A DNA stretch of 47,122 bases from Sideroxydans sp. (GCA_027310725.1 DAIDAG010000072.1:1-47122); one strand, 5' to 3'. Shown: positions 26,368 to 35,069, numbered from the stretch's first letter. Program-made: numbers and translations. Notes: generated from the sequence alone by a model not told the origin.

Positions 26368-27669
26368 CTATTTGCCGCGCCGCCAGAAAAGTCCCATTAA
26401 CGGCTTGACGCTGGTGCCGTGCAGAAGGATGGAGAGCGTGACGACGATCAGTGTCATTTGTATCAATTGCAGCGACAGCGCTTCCGGCAAGCCGTTCTCT
26501 ATCGCATACATCAGATAGTAGAGCGAGCCGATCCCGCGCACGCCGAACCAGCCTGTCATGCCGCGTATGCGCCAGGTCGTGTTCGTGCCCAGCAGGCCGA
26601 CGACGACACTGACCGGGCGTGCGATCACGAACAGGAACAGCGCCAACCACACCGCGTCCCAGGTCCACGAGTTCAGGTACAGCGATCCGCCGATCAATAG
26701 CACCAGCATCACTTCCGAAAGTCTTTCCAGATGTTCTTTGAATACCAGAGATCCTTGGCTGACGGTTTCCGGCGGTTCCAATTCGGCCTGCGCCTTTCCG
26801 GCTGCGCGTGCGGATTGCTGGGTTTTGCTGCTGTCAAATGCTACCCGGGCCGCCTCGGCCAGTTTCAATTCGGTCTGGCGCAGTGCGACGGCGGCAAAGA
26901 ATACCGCCAGGAATCCCCAGCCGTTAACCAGCGTTGTCAGCCCGTATACGACGCCGATCAGGCCGAGGCCGAGGAAGTCGTCCATCAGTTCGTGCTTGTG
27001 CGGCTTGCTGCGCAGCTTCCAGCCCAGACGCGCGAGCGCCACACCCGCGACAACACCGATGGTGATGCCCGACACGGTAGCCCATAACACATCCAGCAAT
27101 AGCCAGTTGATCCCGTAATCGCCGATTTCATGCAGGCCCAGCATCCCCATCCCCAGCATCACAAACGGGAACGCGCTGCCGTCGTTCATGCCGGCCTCGC
27201 AGGTGATGGTGAAGCGCAATTGGTCGTGGTCTCCGGGATGGCGGATCTGCACATCGGTTGCCAGCACCGGATCGGTCGGCGCAACGATCGCGCCCAGCAG
27301 CACGCCCGCTCCCAATGGCAGATTCAGCACATAGTAGGCAAAAGCGGCGACCGTCGCGACGGTGACGGTCATCGATACCGTCGCCAGCATGATAGGCGCA
27401 CGCCAGCGGGCAAAGGTGAACGGCACCGGCATTTTGACGCCGGCAGAGAACAGGGAGATCAACACCGCGACTTCGGTCAGCACTTCCAGCAGCGCCGATT
27501 CCTTGAGCGGGTTGAAATGAAACAGATTGAGCGCGGTCGGCCCGACCAGCACGCCCACTGCCAGGTAGATGATGGCGGAGGTAACCACCGAACGTTTCAG
27601 GATGGAAGCAGTAAGGCCCATGAACAGCAATAGTCCGCCTACGAACATGAACCATTGTGAGTCAGTCAT
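26368..27669 (-). CDS. CPA1-type sodium/proton antiporter (NhaP-like)
   Basis: 433 residues with about 12 hydrophobic segments. Key motifs are AIVAPTDPVLATDVQ and EAGMNDGSAFPFVML, which holds the ND pair typical of CPA1 exchangers. RGMTGWFGVRGIGSLYYLMYA near the C-terminus resembles the conserved FSGPRG/GxRG region. A cytoplasmic loop of about 45 charged residues (FDSSKTQQSARAAGKAQ) lies between helices 8 and 9. There is no C-terminal TrkA domain. It should exchange Na+ or K+ for H+ across the inner membrane. There is no strong ribosome site at 27669. Confidence 0.92.
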   Translation of the reverse strand: MTDSQWFMFVGGLLLFMGLTASILKRSVVTSAIIYLAVGVLVGPTALNLFHFNPLKESALLEVLTEVAVLISLFSAGVKMPVPFTFARWRAPIMLATVSMTVTVATVAAFAYYVLNLPLGAGVLLGAIVAPTDPVLATDVQIRHPGDHDQLRFTITCEAGMNDGSAFPFVMLGMGMLGLHEIGDYGINWLLLDVLWATVSGITIGVVAGVALARLGWKLRSKPHKHELMDDFLGLGLIGVVYGLTTLVNGWGFLAVFFAAVALRQTELKLAEAARVAFDSSKTQQSARAAGKAQAELEPPETVSQGSLVFKEHLERLSEVMLVLLIGGSLYLNSWTWDAVWLALFLFVIARPVSVVVGLLGTNTTWRIRGMTGWFGVRGIGSLYYLMYAIENGLPEALSLQLIQMTLIVVTLSILLHGTSVKPLMGLFWRRGK

Positions 27670-27768
27670 CGGTTCGTTCCGGATACATAAGTGACAGCAT
27701 TGATTAAACGCACATCGGCCAGACCGAAGGCCGGCCTGTCCCGAGCCTGATTGAACTACCGGCTCTCT

Positions 27769-28215
27769 TTAGTGATCGTGGCCGCGGCCTTCGTCATTGC
27801 CTCTGCCGTGCCGGTCGTTCCCCTGGTTGCCCCGGCCGTCATCACGGCGTTCGTTGCGGCCGCCGTCATGGCGATTTCCATGCCGCTCCTGGTAACGCGG
27901 AACGTATTCGCGCTTGTACCAGTTGTCCTGCACAAAGAAGACACGCTCGCCGCAGGCGTTGTATTCACCGCAGTGCCTGCTCCAATGTCTGGCGTGGCTC
28001 GGGGGTACGCGCAGATAGATCGGCGGGCGCATCGGTCCCCGCTCGATGATCACCGGCTGGGCAAATATCACTTGTGGCTGCGGGAAGTCGCCGATGTCGA
28101 TTCGGCCATAGAAATCGGGCTGGCCAATGCTGACGGAGACGCCAACGTCGGCTGCGGCAGCCGGAGTGGCTATGTAAAGAACGGCTATCGCTGCTGCAAC
28201 GAGAATACGTTTCAT
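27769..28215 (-). CDS. exported basic protein with Gly/Arg/His-rich tail
   Basis: 148 residues: cleavable signal peptide (MKRILVAAAIAVLYIATPAAAA), a short domain (VGVSVSIGQPDFYGRIDIGDFPQPQVIF, LRVPPSHARHWSRHCGEYNACGERVFFV) with two nearby cysteines, then about 45 residues of repetitive Arg/Gly/Asp/His ending EGRGHDH. The architecture is common in betaproteobacterial periplasmic proteins of unknown function. The tail could bind metals or nucleic acid. AAGGGG lies 7 bases before the ATG at 28215. Upstream, in the divergent region, is the second copy of the 70-bp element. Confidence 0.82.
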   Translation of the reverse strand: MKRILVAAAIAVLYIATPAAAADVGVSVSIGQPDFYGRIDIGDFPQPQVIFAQPVIIERGPMRPPIYLRVPPSHARHWSRHCGEYNACGERVFFVQDNWYKREYVPRYQERHGNRHDGGRNERRDDGRGNQGNDRHGRGNDEGRGHDH

Positions 28216-28326
28216 GTTGAATCCCCTTAATGTGTTTTCAGGAAGGTCAAACAGTGCGCCCTGGAATTCCCCGCCGGCACGGGGTGTCAGCATGGATATC
28301 GTCCGGAACACAGGTCGGCGGCCTGG

Positions 28327-28395
28327 TCGTACGCTCCAGAATGGCTACGTCGCGATTATGTGCCTGCGGCCCAAAGCTTCTGTGCTGCAGCGCAC
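28327..28395. promoter_or_regulatory. conserved 70-bp element, copy 2
   Basis: It shares CAGAA, GCGATTATGTGC, AAGCTTCTGTGC and CAGCGCAC with 23279-23346. It lies about 110 bp from both divergent start codons (28215 minus, 28498 plus), so it could control either. The rest of 28216-28497 shows no gene. Confidence 0.55.
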
Positions 28396-28497
28396 GTTCA
28401 AGGTGTAACGAGACCGCATTTACTGCGACCGCAAGCAATGCTGGCGTGTCAGAATAGCACGGCTCATCCAGTTTCCGATTGCAGAAGAAAGATCACC

Positions 28498-29937
28498 ATG
28501 ACGCCACCCGTCTCCGCAACTGTATCGTCCCAAGCCGCTCTGGCACGGATGGAATCCATCTTCGCACAGCAACAGGCGGCTTATGCCCGATCCCCGATGC
28601 CGACCCTGGACGAACGCAGACGGCATCTCTCGACGCTCAAAAGGTTGCTGCTGGAACACCGGTACTCCATTGCCGCAGCGATCAGCGCCGACTTCACGTC
28701 GCATTCCGTCGATGAAACGCTCATGGCAGAGATCATGCCCGCGGTGCATCACATCGACTATTCGCTGAAGCACCTGCGCCGCTGGATGCAGCCCGGGCGC
28801 CGCAGCGTGGGCCTGCATTTCCTGCCCGCCGGAGCCCGCGTGGTCTACCAGCCGCTGGGCGTGGTCGGCATCATCTCGCCGTTCAACTATCCGGTAAACC
28901 TTTCCATGGTGCCGCTGGTGACTGCGCTTGCTGCAGGCAACCGGGCCATGATCAAGATGTCGGAGCTGACGCCGGGGACTGCGGCACTGGTCGGGGAGAT
29001 GCTGCGCAAGGGCTTTGCGGAGGATCACGTTGCGGTGGTGACCGGCGAGGCCGATGTCGGCGCCGCGTTTGCGAGGCTTCCGTTCGATCATCTGCTGTTC
29101 ACCGGCTCCACACCGATCGGCAAACTGGTGATGCGCGCGGCGGCGGAGAACCTGACCCCGGTCACGCTGGAACTGGGCGGCAAATCGCCGGCCATCATTG
29201 CCGGCGACATTCCGCTGGAAGACATCATGGACCGCCTGTGCTTCGCCAAATCGTTGAATGGCGGGCAGACCTGCGTGGCGCCCGATTACGTGCTGGTGCC
29301 GCGCGGCAAACTCGAATCTTTCATCCATCTTTACAGGGCCGCGTTCAACAGGATGTACCCCACGATCAACGGCAATGCGGATTACACCAGCGTGGTGAAT
29401 GCACGAGCACATGAGTTGCTGCAGCATTGGCTGAAGGATGCTGCAGCGAAGGGTGCGCGCATAGAAAAGGTGAGCGATGAGGCCATTACCGACGGGACCT
29501 TTCGCATGCCCCTGCATCTGGTGACGCAGGTGACGGACGAGATGACGATCATGCAGAAGGAATTGTTCGGGCCGATATTGCCGGTCTTGCCCTATGACAG
29601 CATGCAAGAAGCGCTGGACTATGTGAACCTGCATCCGCGTCCGTTGGCGCTATACCTGTTCACGCATGACCGGGCGCTGCAGGACCATGTGGCAACCCAC
29701 ACGCATTCCGGCTCGATGTGCATCAACGAGGCGCTGATTCAGGTTGGTATCGACGACCTTCCTTTCGGCGGCATCGGCCATTCCGGCATGGGCCAGTACC
29801 ACGGCCACGAAGGCTTCCTGACTCTGTCAAAAGCGAAGGCAATCATGAGCAAGGGCCGACTAAACTCGATGAAGTTCATGTACCCGCCCTACGGCGGGAT
29901 CATCCAGAGATGGTTGCTGAAGTGGCTGCTGCGTTGA
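28498..29937 (+). CDS. calB: aldehyde dehydrogenase of the coniferyl-aldehyde-dehydrogenase group
   Basis: 479 residues, the usual length of this NAD(P)-dependent group. It has QPLGVVGIISPFNYPVNL, FTGSTPIGKLVMRAA, the catalytic Glu225 in LELGGKSP and Cys259 in NGGQTCVAPDYVLVP. FGPILPVLPY, PFGGIGHSGMGQYHG and a hydrophobic C-terminus (IIQRWLLKWLLR) follow. The N-terminus (SPMPTLDERRRHLSTLKRLL; HSVDETLMAEI) is typical of coniferyl aldehyde dehydrogenases, but members often oxidise general medium- and long-chain aldehydes, and the C-terminal hydrophobic tail could bind membrane. The 28498 ATG is chosen over upstream in-frame ones that overlap the regulatory element. Confidence 0.88.
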   Translation: MTPPVSATVSSQAALARMESIFAQQQAAYARSPMPTLDERRRHLSTLKRLLLEHRYSIAAAISADFTSHSVDETLMAEIMPAVHHIDYSLKHLRRWMQPGRRSVGLHFLPAGARVVYQPLGVVGIISPFNYPVNLSMVPLVTALAAGNRAMIKMSELTPGTAALVGEMLRKGFAEDHVAVVTGEADVGAAFARLPFDHLLFTGSTPIGKLVMRAAAENLTPVTLELGGKSPAIIAGDIPLEDIMDRLCFAKSLNGGQTCVAPDYVLVPRGKLESFIHLYRAAFNRMYPTINGNADYTSVVNARAHELLQHWLKDAAAKGARIEKVSDEAITDGTFRMPLHLVTQVTDEMTIMQKELFGPILPVLPYDSMQEALDYVNLHPRPLALYLFTHDRALQDHVATHTHSGSMCINEALIQVGIDDLPFGGIGHSGMGQYHGHEGFLTLSKAKAIMSKGRLNSMKFMYPPYGGIIQRWLLKWLLR

Positions 29938-29971
29938 GCGATGGGAATTCCGGGTGGCGCGATCGACGAAA

Positions 29972-30002
29972 AAATGGCCTTGGCTATGAGCCAAGGCCAT
30001 TT
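29972..30002. terminator. perfect bidirectional terminator hairpin
   Basis: A 14-bp perfect stem (AAATGGCCTTGGCT, 29972-29985, with its complement 29989-30002) has a 3-base loop and A/T tails on both sides. It lies between the convergent aldehyde dehydrogenase and DUF4382 genes. Confidence 0.9.
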
Positions 30003-30011
30003 CGTGTTGAG

Positions 30012-31202
30012 TTACGGTATCAAGGTAAAGTTTTGCATGAAATTCGCCGCTGAAATATTCACCATGATTGACTGGGTCGTGTATCCGGTTGCGGAAGCAG
30101 CGTCGGTGTATTGCCCGACTGTGTAAGTTCCGTTGGCAAACGTGAGCGGCAGTGCACCGTATGTGGCGAACTGCGGAGCGCCGATAGGCAAGGTCAACGA
30201 ATACACGCCGGATGACAGATCGGCGGCCTGCGATTTCACCGTCACGACCGGGATGGTGCTGACCGCCTGCTGCGCCATCGTGTAGGCGACTGCAGTCGAA
30301 CTGACCGGATTCAGCGTCACCGTGCCGCTGATCATATGGGTGGCGGACAATGGCAAGGTGATCGGCACGCCGCTGGTACTGATGTTCACCACGCTGGTGC
30401 TGGTGGTGACCGGTACCGTTGCAATGACCGCCGTGGCGCGGCCGTCGGCAGTGATAACAACGTCATAGTTTCCGGGCGCAACACGGGCGAGGAAGAATTC
30501 GCCGGTCGTTGCGTTCGGCGCCGTGGTTTGCGCGACGACACCGCCCTGCTGCGCCGTCACCAGAACGTTGCTGGTCAGCAACGCGGGATCGACAAATCCG
30601 TCGATGCCGTTCAAGGCAAAGGGGGATATTCTGATCACGGGTTTCAGCATATAGACGCCGGCACCGTTCAGCACGATGGACTTGCAGGCGTCGAAATCCA
30701 GCACCAGGTCCACGCGTTGTCCGGATGCCACGTTGAACTGATTGATCAGCTTGATCCCGCTCTGCATCGCGCTTGGCGTAACCAGCGGGGTCTCGACTCC
30801 GCGCGTGGGGACAACCGAGTTGGCGAGGCCGCTACCGGTGTTCGGGTCCAGCACCAGGCGCAGTTGCGTGTATTGTCCCGCTGCCAGCGGCGTTTCGCCG
30901 AGACTGTCGAGCGCGCCGTTGTTCAGACTGAGCAGATTGATCTTCCGCGGCGGGTTCAGCGTAATGTCGGTCCAGCCGGCAGCGGTATCGGGAGCGGACG
31001 CGCTCTGGTGCACACGCACTTTGTTGACCGTCACATTCACCGCGTCGTAGCCGCAGGCTGGCGCATCAGTCAGGGAGACGCCGAGCGTGCCCGGTGCCGG
31101 GGCACTTGAACCGCCACCGCATCCGGCGACAAGCACCGCAAGCAATGATGCCATCAACCACGTTAGTGGCCTGGACCTGGAATGATAGTCTGGCTTTTTC
31201 AT
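30012..31202 (-). CDS. DUF4382-domain lipoprotein
   Basis: 396 residues. The lipoprotein signal ends in LVAGCGGGSS. A DUF4382 domain follows (GTLGVSLTDAPACGYDAVNVTVNKVRVHQ; INLLSLNNGALDSLGETPLAAGQYTQLRLVLD; RVDLVLDFDACKSIV). The C-terminal half holds beta-sandwich repeats resembling carboxypeptidase-regulatory or Ig-like folds (GNYDVVITADGRATAVIATVPV). Family members are surface or periplasmic lipoproteins of unknown role. AAGGAG precedes the ATG. The gene is monocistronic, and the 382 bases upstream (31203-31584) contain no gene I can support. Confidence 0.9.
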   Translation of the reverse strand: MKKPDYHSRSRPLTWLMASLLAVLVAGCGGGSSAPAPGTLGVSLTDAPACGYDAVNVTVNKVRVHQSASAPDTAAGWTDITLNPPRKINLLSLNNGALDSLGETPLAAGQYTQLRLVLDPNTGSGLANSVVPTRGVETPLVTPSAMQSGIKLINQFNVASGQRVDLVLDFDACKSIVLNGAGVYMLKPVIRISPFALNGIDGFVDPALLTSNVLVTAQQGGVVAQTTAPNATTGEFFLARVAPGNYDVVITADGRATAVIATVPVTTSTSVVNISTSGVPITLPLSATHMISGTVTLNPVSSTAVAYTMAQQAVSTIPVVTVKSQAADLSSGVYSLTLPIGAPQFATYGALPLTFANGTYTVGQYTDAASATGYTTQSIMVNISAANFMQNFTLIP

Positions 31203-31584
31203 TTTTTTCTCCTTTTAGAGTGAGCGCGAAAGACACCGGCGAATACCGTGAGTTGAAAACCGATATACGTCACTTGCGCATATCGACGTGAACTTCTTCA
31301 GTTGCCCAAGATGCGCTTTGAATGGTGGTTTATCTGTGCGACAGGACACGCAGGATGTTTGTCGCGATGCGAAGGAATCAAGCGGAATACTTGGATGCGC
31401 GATGCCCAGTGTACGCCATAAATACACGGGTGTTCCAGCGTGCCGAAAAGCTCCGGATCGACGCTTTGCCCTGCCTGTTTCTTTGTGTCAAAAGAAGCCG
31501 TTAGACGCCGCAGTATCAAGCAAATCCGTCAGCCCGGCGATGCTGTTTTGTTTCTGCCGTCCCGCTTCGATGCTCTGTATGAAA

Positions 31585-32061
31585 TCAATGCTGCCGCTGG
31601 TAGAGGCCGACCAGTTCGGTGTGGCTGATTATGTGGCCCTGCATCGCAGCTTCCAATGCAGCTTTGGTGGGCGATTTCAGGTCTGGCAGCACGGTATCGA
31701 GCGCAAACAGTTTGTGGAAGTAGCGGTGATTCCCTATCGGCGGGCACGGGCCTCCGTAGCCGGTCTGCTGCCAGTCGTTCTTGCCCTGCAGGGTGCCCGG
31801 CGGGAGCGCGGCGGCGGCGATGCCTTCGGACAAACCGTGTACGTGAGTCGGAATGTTGTACAACACCCAGTGCACCCAGGTCCGCTTGGGCGCTTTGGGA
31901 TCGGGCGCGTCCGGGTCGTCGACGATCAGGACCAGGCTCTTTGCGCTGGCCGGCACTCCGTTCCAGTTGAGCGGCGGCGAGACGTTCTGCCCGTCGCAGG
32001 TATGGCGAGCGGGGATCGCGTCGTTGTGCTGGAAGGATGTTGATGTGATGATGAATGGCAT
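31585..32061 (-). CDS. YbhB/YbcL-type PEBP (Raf-kinase-inhibitor-like) protein
   Basis: About 158 residues. The phosphatidylethanolamine-binding fold is recognised by DGQNVSPPLNWNGVP, LVLIVDDPDAPD, WVHWVLYNIP and TGYGGPCPPIGNHRYFHKLFALD. The role of bacterial members is unknown; they are thought to bind anionic or phospho-ligands. No signal peptide is seen. Two ATGs stand in tandem (32064 and 32061). AAGGAG is spaced better for the second. The isochorismatase-like gene lies 61 bases upstream on the same strand. Confidence 0.93.
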   Translation of the reverse strand: MPFIITSTSFQHNDAIPARHTCDGQNVSPPLNWNGVPASAKSLVLIVDDPDAPDPKAPKRTWVHWVLYNIPTHVHGLSEGIAAAALPPGTLQGKNDWQQTGYGGPCPPIGNHRYFHKLFALDTVLPDLKSPTKAALEAAMQGHIISHTELVGLYQRQH

Positions 32062-32122
32062 CATGGTCTCCTTGTCTGCGAACACGCCGGCCCGGGCAGG
32101 CTGGCGAATATTGCCAGCCCTC

Positions 32123-32689
32123 TCATTTGACCAGCTTCGAGAGTTTCTTGAACGAGTCGGTGCCGGCGATCTTCAATAACTGGAACACGACTGCCTCGGT
32201 GCAGGTGGGCACGGCGCCGGCGAGCACCATGGCCTCGATCGCGGTCTGTCTGTTGTCGCTGCTGCGGCTCATTACGGCATCCTTGGCGAGATGGACGTTG
32301 AAACCGTCATCCAGCAGATCGATGACGGTTTGCAGCACGCAGACATGCGTCTCCATGCCGGTGACGATGATCTGCGTCCTGCCGCTCTGTTTCAGTTGCT
32401 TGATGAACACGTCGTTGCCGCAGCAGCTGAAAGTCATTTTTTCGAAGCCGGGGGCGGCGGGTGCCCTTTGCCTGAGTTCGCCCAATGTCGGCCCCAGCCC
32501 TTTGACATACTGTTCGGTGAAGATCACAGGTATCGCCAGCTCTTTCGCGCTTTCCAGCAGGATGCCGGTGTTTTTTGTTAGTTGCTGCAACGCGCTCCGT
32601 TCCATGGCTGCGCAGAGTTTTTCCTGCACATCGATAACGACCAGCACGGCCTTTGCCGGGTCCAACAGGAATTTGCTTTGGATAGACAT
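32123..32689 (-). CDS. isochorismatase-like cysteine hydrolase
   Basis: 188 residues with the family triad: Asp20 in VVIDVQEKL, Lys84 in FEKMTFS, and Cys117 in GMETHVCVLQT. FNVHLAKDAVMSRSSDN and the AxxxL tail are typical of the YcaC-like branch. The family hydrolyses isochorismate or amides such as nicotinamide. The substrate here is unknown, and many YcaC-type members have none assigned. AAGGGAG lies 4 bases before the ATG at 32689, while upstream open frame to 32959 crosses a terminator and is rejected. It is probably cotranscribed with the PEBP gene. Confidence 0.92.
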   Translation of the reverse strand: MSIQSKFLLDPAKAVLVVIDVQEKLCAAMERSALQQLTKNTGILLESAKELAIPVIFTEQYVKGLGPTLGELRQRAPAAPGFEKMTFSCCGNDVFIKQLKQSGRTQIIVTGMETHVCVLQTVIDLLDDGFNVHLAKDAVMSRSSDNRQTAIEAMVLAGAVPTCTEAVVFQLLKIAGTDSFKKLSKLVK

Positions 32690-32774
32690 GATTCTCCCTT
32701 CGCTGACAAGACTCGGCGCCCGAATCACGATGGATGGCGCGACCACGCCGGGCTGCATCGAATCGTTCAAGAAA

Positions 32775-32801
32775 GACGCAGGGGAGGCGATCCCCTGCGT
32801 C
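32775..32801 (-). terminator. rho-independent terminator
   Basis: An 11-bp perfect stem (GACGCAGGGGA / TCCCCTGCGTC) with a 5-base loop is followed, on the minus strand, by TTTCTTG. It ends transcription of the 191-residue gene 8 bases after its stop. Confidence 0.88.
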
Positions 32802-32808
32802 CTTTGTA

Positions 32809-33384
32809 CTAATCGCTCGGCGCGAACTGCAGCGAGCAGGACAGCACGCCCGCAACAAACAGATTTTCGCTTTGCCCCAAATATGCACCGGGCATCAGTT
32901 TGAAGCATGCCAGGGTTGCGATCACCTTGCGTACCTTTTCTTGTGTCATCAACTCCCACGCGGCATCAAACTCATCCGGCTTGAATACCAGTTCTAGATT
33001 CAGGCTGCTCTGGTTTGGCAACTCGGTGACATATATCCGGCCGATCTCTCCGCTGCCGGTTCCCTTTTGTGCCGCGATATAGCCTGAAGAACCGGAGGAA
33101 ATATTGACCCTGGAAGTATCGACCGCCATGTGCGTCGTAAGGTAGGCAAAGAGCCGGTCTTCGAATTCCTTGTCGGATACGACCTGGGTATCGTGCTTGC
33201 TCGAAGTGGCCAGGAACTCAAAATCGGCACTCGGTTTGTTTTCGGTCAGCAGTCGAACGGAAGCGATCTTTTCGCATGAAAGTCTCAGCGCCCTGGCTGA
33301 ATTCTGGCTCGATATATCCTCGGATTTCCCCATGCTGTTGACCAGGAAAGAATCGAGTTCGAGTTCAAGTGAGACTTCAATCAT
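32809..33384 (-). CDS. conserved-looking protein of unknown function
   Basis: 191 residues, soluble, with no signal peptide, membrane segment or metal motif. Alternating hydrophobic patterns (VSLELELDSFLV; IGRIYVTELP; SLNLELVFKPDEFDAAWELM) suggest a mixed alpha/beta fold. The region VRKVIATLACFKLMP is strongly helical. I recognise no family. Codon use matches the neighbouring genes, and a strong terminator directly follows the stop, both favouring a real gene. No convincing ribosome site is visible at 33384. Confidence 0.7.
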   Translation of the reverse strand: MIEVSLELELDSFLVNSMGKSEDISSQNSARALRLSCEKIASVRLLTENKPSADFEFLATSSKHDTQVVSDKEFEDRLFAYLTTHMAVDTSRVNISSGSSGYIAAQKGTGSGEIGRIYVTELPNQSSLNLELVFKPDEFDAAWELMTQEKVRKVIATLACFKLMPGAYLGQSENLFVAGVLSCSLQFAPSD

Positions 33385-33473
33385 TTGGGCAGTGGTCGAT
33401 TTTGATCGACATTCTCCATAGGGGTGGGAATCGGGCGGTGGAACTTCAATATGGGCGCAGCGAGCCGCCTGCG

Positions 33474-34196
33474 TTAATTATTGCACACGGCGGACGTACG
33501 GGGACCGGCTTCGTGCTGTTCTTGGCAACCTTGTTTTGGGATGAGCCGGTACACCTTGTGCTCGGAACATCTTGCGATCCCGTCGCCGCGATCCGGGTCG
33601 GGTTCCAGAATGCTTTCGACGTGAGCCAGCTCGATCCCGAAAGCTTCCGAATATAACGCGATGACCTCCGCGGATGGGCCCAGCGTCACTTCCCGCGTCT
33701 CGCCTTTATCGGCATCCTCCACCGTTAACAGGAACATTTTGCAGGCCGCCGGAAGGATCAGTTTGAGGTGGGCGACGTAGAGCCGGCGTATGTCTTCCGG
33801 CAGTGCGGTGAGCGCTGCCCGGTCGTAGACGACATCGATTTCTCCCAGATCGGCCCGGCCTGCGGAGAAGTAGTCTCCACAGAGGATGCTGATCTTGCCG
33901 GCTCGCCACAGGGTGAATCGCCCGACTTTCCGCCGGCTCGGTTGCATGTGATTCTCGCGGAAGAATGCGCGCACTGCGACAGGACTCAGCTCCAGGCCGA
34001 CCACTTCATGTCCCTGCTGCGCCAGCCAGATCATGTCCAGACTTTTGCCGCACAGCGGAACGAACACCCTGCTGCCTTGAGCAAGTTCAAGGCCCTGCCA
34101 GAAGCGAGTGAGAAACCGGTTGACTTCTTGCTGGTGAAAGTCGGTCTGCCGGTCACGCCAGCATTGCTGCCAGAGTGCGTTGTCGCGGCTGCTCAT
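33474..34196 (-). CDS. tpm: thiopurine S-methyltransferase family protein
   Basis: 240 residues, a SAM-dependent methyltransferase. The bacterial TPMT signature is complete: WQQCWRDRQTDFHQQEVNRFL, VFVPLCGKSLDMIWLAQQGHEVVGLELS, and DVVYDRAALTALPEDIRRLYVAHL. In other bacteria this enzyme methylates selenium or tellurium oxyanion derivatives and thiopurines. The ATG at 34196 gives the canonical N-terminus, whereas the open frame to 34283 adds unrelated residues. It stands alone. Confidence 0.94.
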   Translation of the reverse strand: MSSRDNALWQQCWRDRQTDFHQQEVNRFLTRFWQGLELAQGSRVFVPLCGKSLDMIWLAQQGHEVVGLELSPVAVRAFFRENHMQPSRRKVGRFTLWRAGKISILCGDYFSAGRADLGEIDVVYDRAALTALPEDIRRLYVAHLKLILPAACKMFLLTVEDADKGETREVTLGPSAEVIALYSEAFGIELAHVESILEPDPDRGDGIARCSEHKVYRLIPKQGCQEQHEAGPRTSAVCNN

Positions 34197-34372
34197 GGTT
34201 GCGCACGTTTCGTTGAAGGCCGGGCAAGCCGGGATGGCACTCGCGAGAAGCGCGCCGGGATGTTGCGGTAGCGCGGTTTTCAAAGAATAGCACGGTTGTT
34301 TCGGCGTTTTGGTGCGGGACAGGATTAAAGGACTGCCTCGACGTTCATTGCCCGGGGGATTTCGACCGGAAG

Positions 34373-34564
34373 CTAGGGCGCACCGTGCTTTTTGCTTTTC
34401 ATCGAGTACAACTCACAGACCGATGAGTTATGACCGTGCATATCTTTTAAATGGGGAATGCATACAACGATGCCGTGCCCGCCTTTCTTTCTGAACGTGT
34501 GGACACAATTGTCACAGGTTGGATGAGTTGGCAGTTTTCTTTTGAAGTGCAAGCTCTTGTTCAT
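34373..34564 (-). CDS. 63-residue Cys/His-rich small protein
   Basis: From MNKSLHFKRKLP: a basic N-terminus, then CDNC, VVC, and later SVCELYS, with several His residues (HTF, GGHG, IPHLKDMHGH). Four cysteines and nearby histidines make a small zinc- or iron-binding fold plausible. AAGGA lies about 10 bases before the ATG at 34564. The frame is open further back to 34705 (with a CSMC pair), but that part looks non-coding. Function and family unknown. Confidence 0.5.
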   Translation of the reverse strand: MNKSLHFKRKLPTHPTCDNCVHTFRKKGGHGIVVCIPHLKDMHGHNSSVCELYSMKSKKHGAP

Positions 34565-34913
34565 ATTGGCATCTTCCTTGATCAACAGCGTGTTGCAACT
34601 CTCGGCACACATTGAGCAGATGTGCCGGGAGCAAACTCGTGCTTCGGCCGTCGGAAGAAGAGAGAGGCACAGGAATGAAAACCCATGCCGCAGTCCCGCT
34701 ACCATAGTTTCCCTTAGGCCGGAGACTTTGCGCCCATACTTTTCAGCACGTTTGCCAAGTGCTGCGCATATTACTCTGATTCAGGCAGCTTGAAATACCG
34801 CAACAGTTCCCAAAGGTCCGACGTCGTTTTCAAACCCGTTCAGCGGCGACACCTGACTGTCTGGCCGACTGTTCCAGTTCGCTTGACGCATGGTCGCCTT
34901 CAATCCGGATTGC

Positions 34914-35069
34914 TTACCTGCGATCTCCGCGCTCACCGCCCCTGTCGCCATCATGATCGCCTCCCCGGTCACCATCGTGACGCCACCCTTCACCCGGAAA
35001 ATAACAACCGGATAGCAATGTTGTCAGTATGCAAAGAATAGCCACTGAAAACTTGAATTGTCTTTTCAT
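34914..35069 (-). CDS. 51-residue lipoprotein with Asp/Arg/Gly/His-rich tail
   Basis: ATG at 35069 with AAGGA 8 bases upstream. The protein begins MKRQFKFSVAILCILTTLLSGC: a basic start, a hydrophobic core and a perfect lipobox (LSGC, Cys22). The mature part of only 30 residues is YFPGEGWRHD followed by Asp-Gly-Asp-Arg-Gly-Gly type repeats, ending in TAA at 34914. The signal and ribosome site make it a convincing gene despite its size. It probably sits on the outer membrane, and the charged tail may bind metal or polyanions. The tail resembles that of the exported protein ending at 27769. Confidence 0.7.
   Translation of the reverse strand: MKRQFKFSVAILCILTTLLSGCYFPGEGWRHDGDRGGDHDGDRGGERGDRR

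Noticed and set aside
28375-28395. PhaR (phasin repressor) binding site in TGTGCTGCAGCGCAC
   Set aside because: Only loosely similar to the palindromes I recall, and no polyhydroxyalkanoate genes are in the window.
28420-29634. 404-codon minus-strand frame over the aldehyde dehydrogenase
   Set aside because: Shadow of the dehydrogenase coding frame, which has complete catalytic motifs on the plus strand.
34781-34993. 70-codon minus-strand frame overlapping the small lipoprotein
   Set aside because: The overlapping frame starting at 35069 has a ribosome site, signal peptide and lipobox; this one has none.
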